The translations under genes and the position numbers were made by a program. This document shows, one piece after another, positions 50,259-61,485 of a stretch of 64,000 nucleotides of DNA. Below the pieces are notes generated by a model. It was not told the DNA's origin. It made no database searches and saw only the letters and a list, made by a program, of their open reading frames with translations. The DNA is from Trifolium pratense (taxonomy: Eukaryota > Streptophyta > Magnoliopsida > Fabales > Fabaceae). Location of the stretch: contig NC_060061.1 in assembly GCF_020283565.1 (NCBI RefSeq), positions 38,167,362-38,231,361 of the forward strand. The letters are read 5' to 3'. How positions within the stretch are numbered: position 1 is the first letter of the stretch; every line of letters starts with the position of its first letter.

Positions 50259-53200
50259 CTAAGTTTTGGGTTGTATTTCATGTAATTCTAACTTAGAATA
50301 ATAATCTGAGCTACTTGGGCAGAAATAGTGCTTAAGACGCTGTCCATTAACAATAAAAATTTCATTAGATTTGTTCTTTATTTCGACAGCGCCGTTTTGG
50401 AAAACTTTAGTTATTTCATAAGGTCCGGACCAACGGGAACGGAGTTTTCCGGGGAAAAGTTTTAACCTAGAGTTAAAAAGAAGCACTAATTCTCCTACGT
50501 TAAATTCTTTTTTAAGTATGCGCTTGTCATGCCATTTCCTAGTTCTATCTTTATAAATTTTAGCATTCTCATAAGCGCTTATTCTGAGTTCTTCAAGTTC
50601 GTGAAGATCAAGGATTCTTTTCTTCCCCGCTGCCGTGTAATCCATATTTAGTGCCTTAATAGCCCAAAAGGCTTTATGTTCAAGTTCTATAGGCAGGTGA
50701 CATGATTTTCCATAAACTAGATTAAATGGTGTAGTTCCTATAGGGGTTTTATATGCTGTCCTATAGGCCCACAGAGCCTCGGGGAGTTTATATGACCAAT
50801 CTTTCCTAGTAGCAACAGTTTTTTCTAAATTTTTTTTAATTTCTCTATTTGATACTTCTACTTGCCCACTAGTTTGTGGGTGATAAGGGGTTGCTATTCG
50901 GTGTTTTATCCCATATTTAATTAATAATTTTTCAAAGATTTTAGATATGAAATGGGAGCCACCATCGCTAATAACGAGACGGGGCGTACCGAACCTAGGG
51001 AAGATTATATTTTTAAACATCTTAATAACTACTTGGGTGTCATTTATAGGAGAGGCTAAAGCCTCGATCCATTTTGAAACATAGTCGACAGCGACAAGTA
51101 TATATCTATTTCCACCAGAAGATGGGAAGGGTCCCATGAAATCTATTCCCCATACATCGAAAATCTCTACCTCTAAAATTCCCTTTTGTGGCATCTCATC
51201 GCGTCTAGATATGTTGCCGGTGCGTTGGCATCGGTCGCAATTTTTAACAGCGATATGGACATCTTTCCATAGGGTAGGCCAAAAGAAACCAGATTGTAAA
51301 ATATTGGCACACGTCTTTGAAGTGCTAGCATGCCCTCCAAAAGGGGCAGAATGACATTGGGTAATTATATCTTTCATTTCTTCTTCAGGGACACAACGAC
51401 GAAAGATTCCGTCAGGGCCTCTTTTAAAGAGTAGGGGTTCGTCCCAATAATAGTTTTTTAAGTCATGAAAGAATTTCTTCTTTTGTTGGTAGGTTAAACC
51501 CGGAGGAAGGACTCTTGCTGATAAATAGTTTACGAAGTCAGCATACCATGGTAAAGTATTTTTGACGGAGCAGACTTCTTCCTTTAGTTGTGTGGTATTG
51601 GATAGTTTTAAGGATAATTTAGCCGAGATAGTTTCCAACTGAGCCATGAGTTGTTCGTAAGGGAATTCGTCATTGATGGGTACTGACTCAGGCTCAATGC
51701 CCTCTATTCTAGATAGGTGATCGGCTACTACATTTTCGGTTCCCTTTTTGTCTAAGATCACTAGGTCAAATTCTTGTAAAAGTAGGATCCATCTTAGAAG
51801 CCTAGGTTTAGCATCCTTCTTATTTAATAGGTACCTAATAGCAGCATGGTCTGTGTAAACAATTATTTTAGATCCTATTAGGTAAGATCGAAATTTATCT
51901 ATCGCGAATACGACAGCTAAGAGCTCCTTTTCAGTGGTGGCGTAGTTCATTTGCGCAGGATCTAAAGTTCTACTTGCGTAATAGATCGCATGAAGCTTCT
52001 TATCTTTTCGTTGTCCTAAAACTGCGCCTATAGCGAAATCACTAGCGTCACACATGATTTCGAAGGGTAAACTCCAATCGGGTGGTTTGATAATTGGTGC
52101 GGATATAAGGGCTGCTTTAATTTGTTCGAACGCTTTTAAGCATCCGTCGTCAAAGATAAACTCAGCATCTTTCAATAATAAGCCGGTCAAAGGCTTGGTG
52201 ATTTTAGAGAAATCTTTAATGAATCGCCGGTAGAAACCGGCATGTCCTAAGAAACTACGTACTTCTCTTACTGTTTTTGGGGGTGGAAGATTTTCTATGA
52301 CTTGAATTTTTGCTTTATCTACTTCAATCCCCTTATCGGACACTACGTGTCCAAGAACTATTCCTTGTCGGACCATAAAGTGGCACTTTTCCCAATTAAG
52401 CACAAGATTCACCTTTACACATCTTTCAAGTACTTTTTCTAGGTTCGACAGACAACTTTCATAGCTTTGCCCACAAACGGAGAAGTCATCCATAAAGACT
52501 TCCATGATATCATTTATAAAATCTGCGAAGATTGCCATCATGCATCTTTGAAAAGTTGCGGGAGCATTGCATAGTCCGAAGGGCATTCGTCGGTAAGCAA
52601 AAGTTCCGTAAGGACATGTGAAAGTGGTTTTCTCTTGGTCATCAGGGTGAATAGGGATTTGGAAGAATCCTGAATAACCATCTAGGTAGCAGAAATATGA
52701 ATGTTTAGCCAATCGCTCGAGCATTTGATCAATAAAGGGTAGAGGAAAATGGTCTTTTCGAGTGGCTTTGTTTAATTTCCTATAATCTATGCACATTCTA
52801 TGGCCAGTTACAACTCTTTGTGCTATAGATTCTCCTTTTGCATTCGTTACAACTGTAACTCCCCCTTTCTTTGGTACGACATGTACTGGGCTGACCCATT
52901 TACTATCAGATATGGGATATATGATTCCTACTTCTAGAAGCTTCTCTACTTCTTTCTTAACTACCTCACTTAGAACTGGATTGATCCTTCTTTGGGGTTC
53001 TCTAGAGGTTTTACCGTCTTCCTCTAGCGTAATACGATGCATACATATTGAAGGACTAATTCCTTTTAGGTCAGTGATGTTATACCCTAAGGCAGTTGGG
53101 TATTTTCTTAGAATGTTTAGAAGTTTTTCAGTTTCTAACTTTCCTAAATCCGCACTGACTATTACTGGTCGTTTGAGGTCTTTATCTAGGAATTCATACC

Positions 53201-56200
53201 TCAAATTTTCAGGTAGAGCCTTTAGTTCTAAAGTTGGCTTATCAAGGTGAGGTGTAGGATCTTTAGATTCGGCTGGGTCGTCTTCATTATCTTTATGAGT
53301 TTGAGGATCAGAGGTTTTTAGAATTTCAGAATACTTAGCTTGATCCTTTTCCACTTCTTTTCTACATTCTTCAATGACGTCTAGCATGTAGCATTCATCG
53401 TCTATTGCTGGTGCTTTCATGAATTGAGTTAAGATAAACTCAACTTTTTCTTCACCCACTTCAAAAGTGAGCTTTCCTCTCTTTACGTCTATTATGGCAC
53501 CGGCAGTTGCTAAGAATGGCCTTCCTAAAAGGATAGGTGTATTGGAATCTTCCCTTATGTCCATAACTATGAAATCAGTTGGGATAAAGAATTGTCCTAC
53601 ACGTACGGGCACATTTTCTAAAATACCTAGAGGGTATTTGACAGAACGGTCAGCAAATTGTACGGACATTTTTGTTGGTCTTAGTTCTCCCATTTTCAGT
53701 TTTTCACATAAGGCTACGGGCATTAAACTGATACTAGCTCCTAGATCACATAGGGCTCTATCTATTACGTACTTTCCAATGACACAGGGTATGGAGAAAC
53801 TTCCTGGGTCTTTTAACTTAGGGGGCATTTCGTTTTGTAATATGGCGCTACACTCGGCAGTGAGCATGACGGTCTCATCATCCTCGATCTTTCTCTTGTT
53901 AGTCAAGATATCTTTGAGGAATTTAGCATATGAGGGCATTTGTGTGATAGCTTCCGTAAAAGGTATTGTGATGTTTAGTTTTTGTAGAAGCTCTACAAAT
54001 TTCTTAAATTGCCCTACATTTTTGGATTGTACTAATCTTTGAGGATATGGGATGGGTGGTTTATATGGTGGGGGAGGAACGTAAGGTTTCTCTTTCTCTT
54101 TGATTTCCTCTCCACTATCCTCTTTTTCTTTTGGTTCACTCTCCTCGGTTAGTTTATTAGAACCTTGTTGCACGGCTGGGTCATCAGGTTTTGAATTTGT
54201 TGGTTCATCTAGTTGTTTTCCACTTCTTAGTATAACAGCATTGGCTTGTCCTCTCGGGTTTTGTTGTGGTTGACCAGGAAATGTTCCTGCAGGAGCAGAG
54301 GTCGATGCTTGTTGTTGTGCCACTTGTGCTATTTGAGTTTCAAGCATCTTATTGTGTGTGGCTAGGATAGCTAAATTGCTTGTTAACTGCTTAATTTGCT
54401 CATTAGTGTGTATGTTTTGATTTAGGACTTCCTTGTTAGTTTGAGTTTGTATGGCTATGAAGTTCTCCATCATCAATTCAAGGTTAGACTTCCTAGGAGC
54501 ATTTTGAGCAGGTTTTTGGAATCCTGGTGGTGAAGGAGTAGGTGCTTGGCCAGGTGCATATAGAGCATTGTTGCTTTTGTACGAAAGGTATGGATGGTTC
54601 CTCGGACCTTGGTTGTAAGGGTTTCCTTGAGTATAGTTCACTTGGTCTGGGGGGACTTCCGTCAAGAGTTGACATTCAGCGATAGTGTGCCCTTGAATTC
54701 CACATAGTTCGCAATTTGAAATTGTTGCAGCCACGGTGGCTGCAGGTGTTGTGGTCATACTCTCCATCTTTTGAGTTAGAGCTTCAAGTTTGGCTTTAAC
54801 AAGGTCAAGCTCGTTTACTTCGTACATACCGCCTTTCGTTTGAGGCTTCTCTACGGATGTTCTCTCGTTTCCCCACTGATAATGGTTCTGAGCCATGCTC
54901 TCGATAAGCTGATAGGCTTGGTTGTATGGTTTATCCATAAGTGCGCCACCAGCTGCGGCGTCTATTGTCATTCTTGTATTATACAAGAGACCATTGTAAA
55001 AGGTGTGGATAATTAGCCAATTTTCGAGCCCATGATGAGGACATATCCTAATCATTTCTTTGTATCTTTCCCATGCTTCGAAAAGAGATTCGTTGTCTCT
55101 TTGTCTAAATCCATTGATTTGGGCTCTTAGCATAGCAGTTTTGCTAGGCGGGAAATATCTCGCTAAAAAGACTTTCTTCAACTCGTTCCATGTTACGACT
55201 GAGTTGGATGGTAGGGACTGGAGCCAGGCTCTAGCTTTATCTCTTAACGAGAATGGGAATAAGCGAAGTCTTATAGCTTCGGGACTGACACCATTTGCCT
55301 TCACGGTATCCGCATATTGCAGAAATATAGATAAGTGTAGATTGGGGTCGTCCGTGGGATTTCCGGAGAACTGGTTTTGTCAATGTTTTAAGAACCGAAC
55401 CGGAGGTCGAGCCGGTGTGGTCACTGGTTTATGGTTCAACTGGTTAGACCGGTTCAACCACTATTGAACCGTTTATATGAACCGTTCATATAATTTTCGT
55501 ATCTGATAGCTAATAAACAAATTATCAGTAACAGAATAACAAATACTTAGACATAAATTGACAAATTAACAAAATTTAGTTTTAAAGTGCATGATGTTCA
55601 TAACAAAATTTAGAAAATAAACTTTAAATTGGTAAACAAAGCAACAAATTACTAAAATTGGTTCATAATAATTATTCTACTTCACAGGTGATAAACAAAC
55701 TAACAAAATAGAAACTTTAAAAACCTAAAACAAACAAAACACAAATTAGAAACTACTGTAATATAAGAAGAAAAAAAATCCCTTTTCAAATATAAATCGG
55801 TCAACAAAATAAAAGAATTGGGTGTCAAGATAATATAAGCCAATTTGTCATATAATATAAGCCAAAAGAGTGATAGAAACCATTTGTCAAGATTTTCCTT
55901 TCTCCCAAACTTCTCTCTCACGTGTCCCTCTCCCTCACCACTTACCACTCACCTTTAATTCAACCAATTAAATCACATACAAGGACAAGAAAAAGAGGAA
56001 AAATCAGTAACCTTCCCTATTCTTTCTCTCTTCCACGAGACAACAACAACAACACTCCAAATCACCTCTTCTCTCAACCATTCACATTACATGCAAAGTT
56101 AAGAAAAATGAATTGAAGCTAATTCCTTTCTCTCTTCTCTCTCTCTCGTGCTGCTATCAACAAAACAACAACTTGACCCAACTCTCTTCCTTTAGTTCAT

Positions 56201-56742
56201 GCCAACAACATCATCATCTCATAAGCTTTCAATTTTTACCCAAAACCCATACGCAATTGGAATTCAAGAAGAAAAAAACCCTTTTCAAAAGATTCCGAAC
56301 CGGCCGGTTTTTTCAAACCGCCCCCGGTTCACCGGTTCGAACGGTTCCGGGCGGTTCGTACCGGTTTTAAGCGGTTTTTTTCCGGTTTTGCAGACTACCG
56401 GTTCTCAGCACTAGCCCGGACCGCTGCTGTGTCCGGTTCCCGGTTGAACCGGCCGGTCCGGTCCGGTTCTTAAAACATTGGGTTTTGTTGTACGGCCGAC
56501 AACAATGAAGGTTTAAGCTCAAAGTTATTTGCTTCAATAGCGGGGGCAGCGATGCTATTGTGCGGTTCTTCTTGCGAAGGAATAGCGTAGGACCTTAGTG
56601 GTCGTTCTTGTGGGGCTTCAGCCATGACTAAATCGGGAACATGAATCTCTAATTGATTTTCTAAATTTCTACGTCTTAAAAGACGTTCGGGTTCGCTAAC
56701 TAGTTGCACCAATCTTTCACCTCTAGAGCGAGTGCTTGCCAT
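50259..56742 (-). pseudogene. Athila gag-pol, interrupted by a hAT element
   Basis: The frame starts at ATG 56742 (MASTRSRGERL), reaches the hAT insertion at 56480, and continues in phase from 55372 to the stop at 50259, about 1790 residues without the insertion. Landmarks: gag domain with ARAWLQSLP (about 55220); CCHC knuckle [14 protein letters not shown] (54715-54670); aspartic protease CDLGASISL (about 53745); reverse transcriptase FMDDF (about 52490); RNase [14 protein letters not shown] (about 52045); integrase with the His-His-Cys-Cys region (about 51360-51240), GIDFMG (51145), ISDGGSHF (50970) and a GPY/F module near 50430. All catalytic motifs look conserved. Gag and Pol share one frame. 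As it stands translation from the native start ends soon inside the hAT element. Confidence 0.93.
55381..56480. mobile_element. 1.1-kb non-autonomous hAT element in gag
   Basis: Ends CAATGTTTTAAGAACCG and, other strand, CAATGTTTTAAGAACCGGAC, flanked by the perfect 8-bp duplication ggttttgt (55373-55380, 56481-56488). Both subterminal regions are packed with GGTTC/GAACCGG words, about 120 bp on the left and 190 bp on the right. The centre (55900-56280) looks gene-derived: CT-rich leader-like DNA, then an ATG at 56199 opening a Ser/Thr-rich frame (MPTTSSSHKLSIF). No transposase. The CAATGTTTT end matches that of the hAT element Tag1 as I remember it. Confidence 0.92.
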
Positions 56743-56837
56743 GCAACAAACGAACTAATCGGGGTAAAATAAAAATAAAATAAAATTGCCTTAGTCTCTA
56801 CGGTGTAACACTGGAGTTACGATATCGACTAAATTGG

Positions 56838-56855
56838 TCCCCGGCAACGGCGCCA
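56838..56855 (-). promoter_or_regulatory. Primer-binding site, tRNA-Asp type
   Basis: Minus strand TGGCGCCGTTGCCGGGGA, 6 bases from the 5' LTR. It is complementary to the 3' end of plant tRNA-Asp (GTC) including CCA, as is typical of Athila elements. Confidence 0.85.
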
Positions 56856-56861
56856 AAAACT

Positions 56862-58588
56862 TGATCGTGCGACGCGACAACGTGACTGCAAGTATACAGT
56901 CGTGTCGTGTAATTTTAAAAGATATCGAACCCAAGGGACCAATAATCGACCTACCGTATTCTAGTGTTGCTTTGTAAATCTAAGGCTAATGATTTAAAGG
57001 ATTTTGATTAATTGAATAATTAAAATAAGAAAAATAAATATTTTTTAGATTTTTTATATGTAAATAAAATATTGCTAGGACGTGCTATTAGTTGCTTCAG
57101 AGGGTTCAATGCTTAATTCGCGCTAGACAAACTGTTAAATATTCGAAACTATATTGATTTAAAAATACCAATCTCAGCTCTCGCAAATCTTGACTAGTAT
57201 TATAAATTATAAAGGTGGTGCTTAACTCTCGTCCTCACACCCGCTAATAAAATACTCTTTGAAAAACAATATAATTTAATTAACTCTAATCCCAACTCTC
57301 GTTGCGAATTAGATTTAATGTTCAGTTTTTACTATCTAGTAGAAATCTCACGCTCTCGCTCTATTGATTTTTACTTTAATTAATTCTCACTCTCGTGACG
57401 AATTATAGTCAACGTTTAATTAAAAACTGCTTAGGAAAATAAAACAGTCGCCAGTTTTCAAGAATTATATTTGATTTAAAAACACTAATCTCAGCTCTCG
57501 CAAATCTTGACTAGCGTTATACTTAGATAAAATAAATGCTCAGCTCTCACACACTCACTTACCTATATAAGTACCTTTGAAAATCAATATAAAACTCATT
57601 AATCCTAAATAGCTCTCGCGGACTTTAGAACTAACGGTCAGTTTTAACTATCCGACCCTAAACCTCAACTCTCGTCAATGTTGGTTTATTGCCTTTAAAA
57701 CAATCCTCACTCTCGTGACGAATTATTTGAAAACGTATTTATTTAAAACTGGTGGTTGAAAACTATTAAGCACGAATTAACTACCGAACCCCTATTAGCT
57801 ACTAACTACACATCCTAGCAACGCTAAATTTAGCTAGACATAACTAAAACTAAAGACATAAAAATAAAATAAGCAAATAAATAAAAAGACATAATAAAAA
57901 TAAAAACAGAAATTAAAAGCATAAAATAAAAGCAATAAAATAAAGACAAGAAATAAATAAGGACATAAAATAAAATAAGAACCTGAAATAACAAAAGGAA
58001 TCTCGAGTACGGACTCCGACAGCGTAACGGCAGGAAATAAAAAAAACTTATTTTATTCTCAACGGAGAATAAAATAATACTAAACTCTCAACTTTAGAGA
58101 AGAAAACCTTGTGGTACTAAGCCTAGTTCTCAATTCTCCAAGTCAAGTGTTATGTTTTTGAGTGAAGAGAACTAGCCTATTTATACTAAAATACAAGGAG
58201 GAAAAGACAGAATCTGGCCGATGTGGAACTTTTAGCTGAATAGCGCGTCACCGTTTGATATGATGGACGGCCATGATGAGAAGGAAGTGGCGAGGGCCAC
58301 TTGGTGCAAGCTGGCGGGCGCCATTTGTTTTCCTTGTGGGCTTGGCTGGCTCGTGGCTTGGGCTGCACTTGTGTGGCTTGGCTGCACTTGTGTGGCCCAT
58401 TTTTGTCCATTCTTGCTCCTTTTCGGTCCGTTTTCGCTCCTTTCTTCAACTCGTACACTTTTTATCTGTTTATTTAAAATATGAGAAATAAGTAACTATT
58501 TATATAATAAAACTTCGGAATCGAAATAAAAACATATAAAATATAATAGTAAATTAACTAAATAAATAGCATATTTTTAGGTGTATCA
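56862..58588 (-). repeat. 5' LTR of the Athila-type element
   Basis: 1727 bp; the extra 13 bp relative to the other LTR is 'gcataaaataaaa' near 57919, a local duplication. Transcription of the element would start in this LTR and run leftward. Confidence 0.95.
58177..58185 (-). promoter_or_regulatory. TATA box in the 5' LTR
   Basis: Minus strand TATAAATAG, about 400 bp inside the LTR; the same motif is at 48289-48297 in the 3' LTR. It would set the U3/R boundary roughly 30 bp downstream. Confidence 0.65.
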
Positions 58589-61241
58589 CTGACCACCATA
58601 ATATCCTTTAAGAAATGCCCCATCTAAACCAATTATTGGCCTACAAATTAAAAAACTTTCCTTACATCCCTTGAAACAAATGTAAGCCCTTTGGAAATGT
58701 GGACACAAAGGCCTTTCAGGATGTTCCAAGTCAGCCTCATCACCTTGAAATGGTGTAGTAGTGACTATAACTGTTGAACCACGGTTTGATCTTAGTAACT
58801 CATGGGAGTAGTCATAAAACCTAGTGTATTGTTCTCTAAATGACCCATCTACTAAATCAAAAGCAATACCCCTGGCTTTAGATGCTTTGTTCTTAGATAT
58901 CTTTAAATTCCATTTTTGTTGTGTTTTCTCCATAATATCAATCAATTTCAAATTGGGATTCTCTTTAACCCTCTTATGTAATCTTTTTCCCAACCATTTG
59001 GCACTAAGCATTTTGACCTTAGGTTCCCTATTACACTTATGCTCATCTTTAACAAACATCAATTGCCAAGTTTCTTGCCCTGGCATATGTGAACAGTAAG
59101 CATTCCATACACAACCACTTTTACAAATCAACCTTATCCTCTTCTTGTCATTCTTCTTATATTTAATAGCTCTTTGAGACTGGATTGCATAACATCTTAT
59201 TGCTTCTTGAAACTCTTGTTTACAAGCAAAGTACATTCCAGACTCCCACTTATAATCTCTCATTGATGATGGCATCTTAAAGGTTGGCAATTTGTAATTA
59301 CTAGGCCATTCTGTGTCATGCTCATCTTCATCCTCACTATCCTCAACTTCATTCTCAATGTCACTATCACTTCCACTATCTAGCTCCTCACTATTATAAT
59401 CCTCAATATCACTCAATCCTCCAACAAAGGCTTTATATTTACTCTTGTCAATATTCCCAACATCTTCTTCAAATAACTCATCACCTTGTGCAGTTTGTTG
59501 TGCACCTTGAACAACAGTATATATATTAGAGTTATTATTCTTCTTTTTTGGTCTTCCCTTCTTGCTTGTTGGTTTGCTAACATTACACTCTTGCCTCACT
59601 TTCTTACCTTTCTTTCCCTTTCCCTTTGTCACAGGTTCATCAACAACATTTTCCTCCACAACAGTCTCATCCACAACAGTCTCATCCGCAACAGTGTCAA
59701 AGTTATCTTCAAGCAAACAATCTTCTTCTGGATCATCAAAGTGTATTCCCAGGGCACTATCTTCACTGTCTTCATCATACTCAACTTCATTTAATAAATC
59801 ATCAATAACATCATCATCAATTCTCACACCTTTCCCTTTTTCAGCAGTTGGGCCAACCTTATCTCCCTCAGTAGGGCCAGTTGGGCCAGTTTCATTGACT
59901 CCCTCACTTGGCCCATTATCATTTAAGTCATCAGTTGGACCATATTCATTTACTCCCTCAACAGACCCATTTTCTTTTACTCCCTCAGCAGGCCCATTTT
60001 CATTTACTCCCTCAGCAGGCCCATTTTCATTTACCCCCTCAATAGGCCCATATTCAATCGCTTCAATGAATTCAGGCTCAGCCATTGGATGCATAAGATA
60101 CAGGTGGACTCTTCCATCCATTCGTGCTATATTTTTCATTCTATTTGCATCCATATCATCCTCCAACAAAACCAACTCATTTACATCTTGTGGGTCATAA
60201 AACCACATTGTGTCTATACTTGGGTATTTCAATTTCTTCTTAATCTCTCCAACAAACTCAAAATACGAAAAATAATCTTCATCAACAAACCAACTTACAT
60301 CTGCTCCAACATACCCATTGTGATCAAACTCTTCAAACCACCCCCCATGATGTACCACCACCTCCAATCTATCATCCATGAATAATACACACCACACCTA
60401 ATAAAATAACACCCAAAATAAACGGACGGACCACAACAACAAGAAGACAACAAACACAGAACCCTAAATCATAAACAAACACTAAAACCAATAATAAACT
60501 AGCAACAAGAAGAAGACAACAAAATTCCAATAACAATCTAAAACAATTCGAAATCTAAAACAGAAAAGAAACAAATACAAAACCCTAAATCGATTCGATT
60601 TGTAAACACAAACACAAAGTTAAACATAAAAAGGATCGATTTGTAACCTGGATGTGTAGTGTCTCCTTCGATTAGCCTTCGATTCACCTTCGATTCGTTG
60701 TCTCCTTCGATTCGCCTTCGCGTCGCCGTCGTTCGCCGTTAGCCGTTCGAAAGCTTCTGAGTTCGCAAGCTCTTTCTTTTTTTCCTTTCTGAGTTTTCTT
60801 TTTTATCTCTTTTGTTTTTTAATTTGCCATTTTTTTTAAAAAAATTTTAACTTTAAGTTTTTTTAAAAAAATTAAATGATTTACCTAGTAAGCAGCCATG
60901 TAAGCAGCCATGTGAGCAGCCACGTAAGCACCCAGTTTGCCACCTGTAAAAATTAACAGTTTCTGGACGGAAAGGACCAAAATATTTAACGGCAGGTCTT
61001 TAAGGGACCAATTTGGCCCTTTTTTCTTTAAGGGACCAATTTGAAACTATAAATGTCTTTAAGGGACCAATTAAGTAATTAAGCCTATAATAAAATGTAA
61101 AATCAAATTAAAGACATACAATTTATGCTATCAATTGGACCTTTTTTCTTCAAAATTTAAACACTTGCCTTCATGAAGCATAGGGAAATACTGGACCAAT
61201 GCAAATCATATCATTAATAATCATTAAACATAGGACAATTA

Positions 61242-61378
61242 TGTCCTCGTGAGCTTAGCTCGGTCGGTAGGGACATCGCACTATATGTGCAGGAGTCTGG
61301 GTTTGAACCCGGGACACTCTACTTATTCACCTTTAAGGTGGATTTTCTAGTCACTAGGCTACTTGACAAAAAAAAAAT
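61242..61378 (+). mobile_element. tRNA-derived SINE
   Basis: A box (tagctcggtcggtaggg, near 61255) and B box (gggtttgaaccc, near 61299) of an RNA polymerase III promoter, then a tRNA-unrelated body (cacctttaaggtggattttc) and a poly-A end. Direct repeats ataggacaatta and atagaacaatta flank it (61230-61241, 61379-61390). The original locus has one copy of that site (6745-6756) and no SINE, so it landed after the duplication. Confidence 0.92.
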
Positions 61379-61485
61379 ATAGAACAATTACAAATGAATG
61401 AAAGACAAACGGGCAATAAGTTTTTTGAATGCTAATATTATAAATTTTATTATTGTGCATATATAAGAAAAGTCCAAAAGATTCA

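Larger units (their letters stand above)
46987..58588 (-). mobile_element. Athila-type Ty3/Gypsy LTR retrotransposon
   Basis: 11.6 kb, minus orientation: 5' LTR 56862-58588, primer-binding site, gag-pol, a short decayed 3' region, polypurine tract, 3' LTR 46987-48700. The 5-bp duplication ctgac flanks it (46982-46986, 58589-58593). Reverse transcriptase of the [10 protein letters not shown] type, a tRNA-Asp primer site and long LTRs indicate the Athila lineage. It lies inside the MULE transposase exon and itself carries a hAT insertion. The LTRs are almost identical, so insertion was recent. Confidence 0.95.
45193..60379 (-). pseudogene. MULE transposase (MuDR type), split by a retrotransposon
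   Basis: Coding pieces on the minus strand: 60379-58589, then after the retrotransposon 46981-46811, 46711-46230 and 46144-45193, with GT-AG introns of 99 and 85 bp. Apart from the insertion all frames agree, for about 1131 residues. Order of domains: PB1-like N-terminal region (1-105); tandem 'NENGPAEGV' repeats (about 110-175); acidic linker; MuDR DNA-binding domain with FACKQEFQEAI (about 380-450); MULE catalytic domain starting LDGAFLKGYYGGQ, continuing FISDQQKG and HRFCVRHLYNNF; SWIM zinc finger CSCRKW...LPCRHA (about 843-857); CCHC knuckle CGNCKRPGHNKQTC (about 946-959); Pro/Ala/Ser/Gln-rich tail. The start 60379 is the first ATG of the open frame. A 5' UTR intron is likely (donor near 60650, acceptor near 60398). 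The insertion sits in the catalytic core, so the gene is dead now. Confidence 0.93.
43775..61085. mobile_element. Autonomous-type MULE carrying nested insertions
   Basis: Terminal inverted repeats of about 170 bp (43775-43948, 60915-61085) begin GGCTTAATTACTTAATTGGT on each strand and differ by only a few substitutions and small indels. The 9-bp target duplication tataataaa (43766-43774, 61086-61094) is perfect, and the empty site is visible in the paralogous sequence near 6594-6602. Without the retrotransposon the element would be about 5.7 kb. It carries a transposase gene read from the right end and a GRF zinc-finger gene read from the left end; the two converge near 44.8-45.2 kb. Confidence 0.96.

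Noticed and set aside
52789..54042. Plus-strand frames inside the retrotransposon
   Set aside because: Antisense shadows of the gag-pol frame.
59486..60385. Plus-strand frames opposite the transposase N-terminus
   Set aside because: Antisense shadows of repetitive, acidic coding sequence.
61250..61330. Possible tRNA gene
   Set aside because: A and B boxes are present but there is no cloverleaf, the sequence continues into a tRNA-unrelated body with a poly-A end, and direct repeats flank it; it is a SINE.
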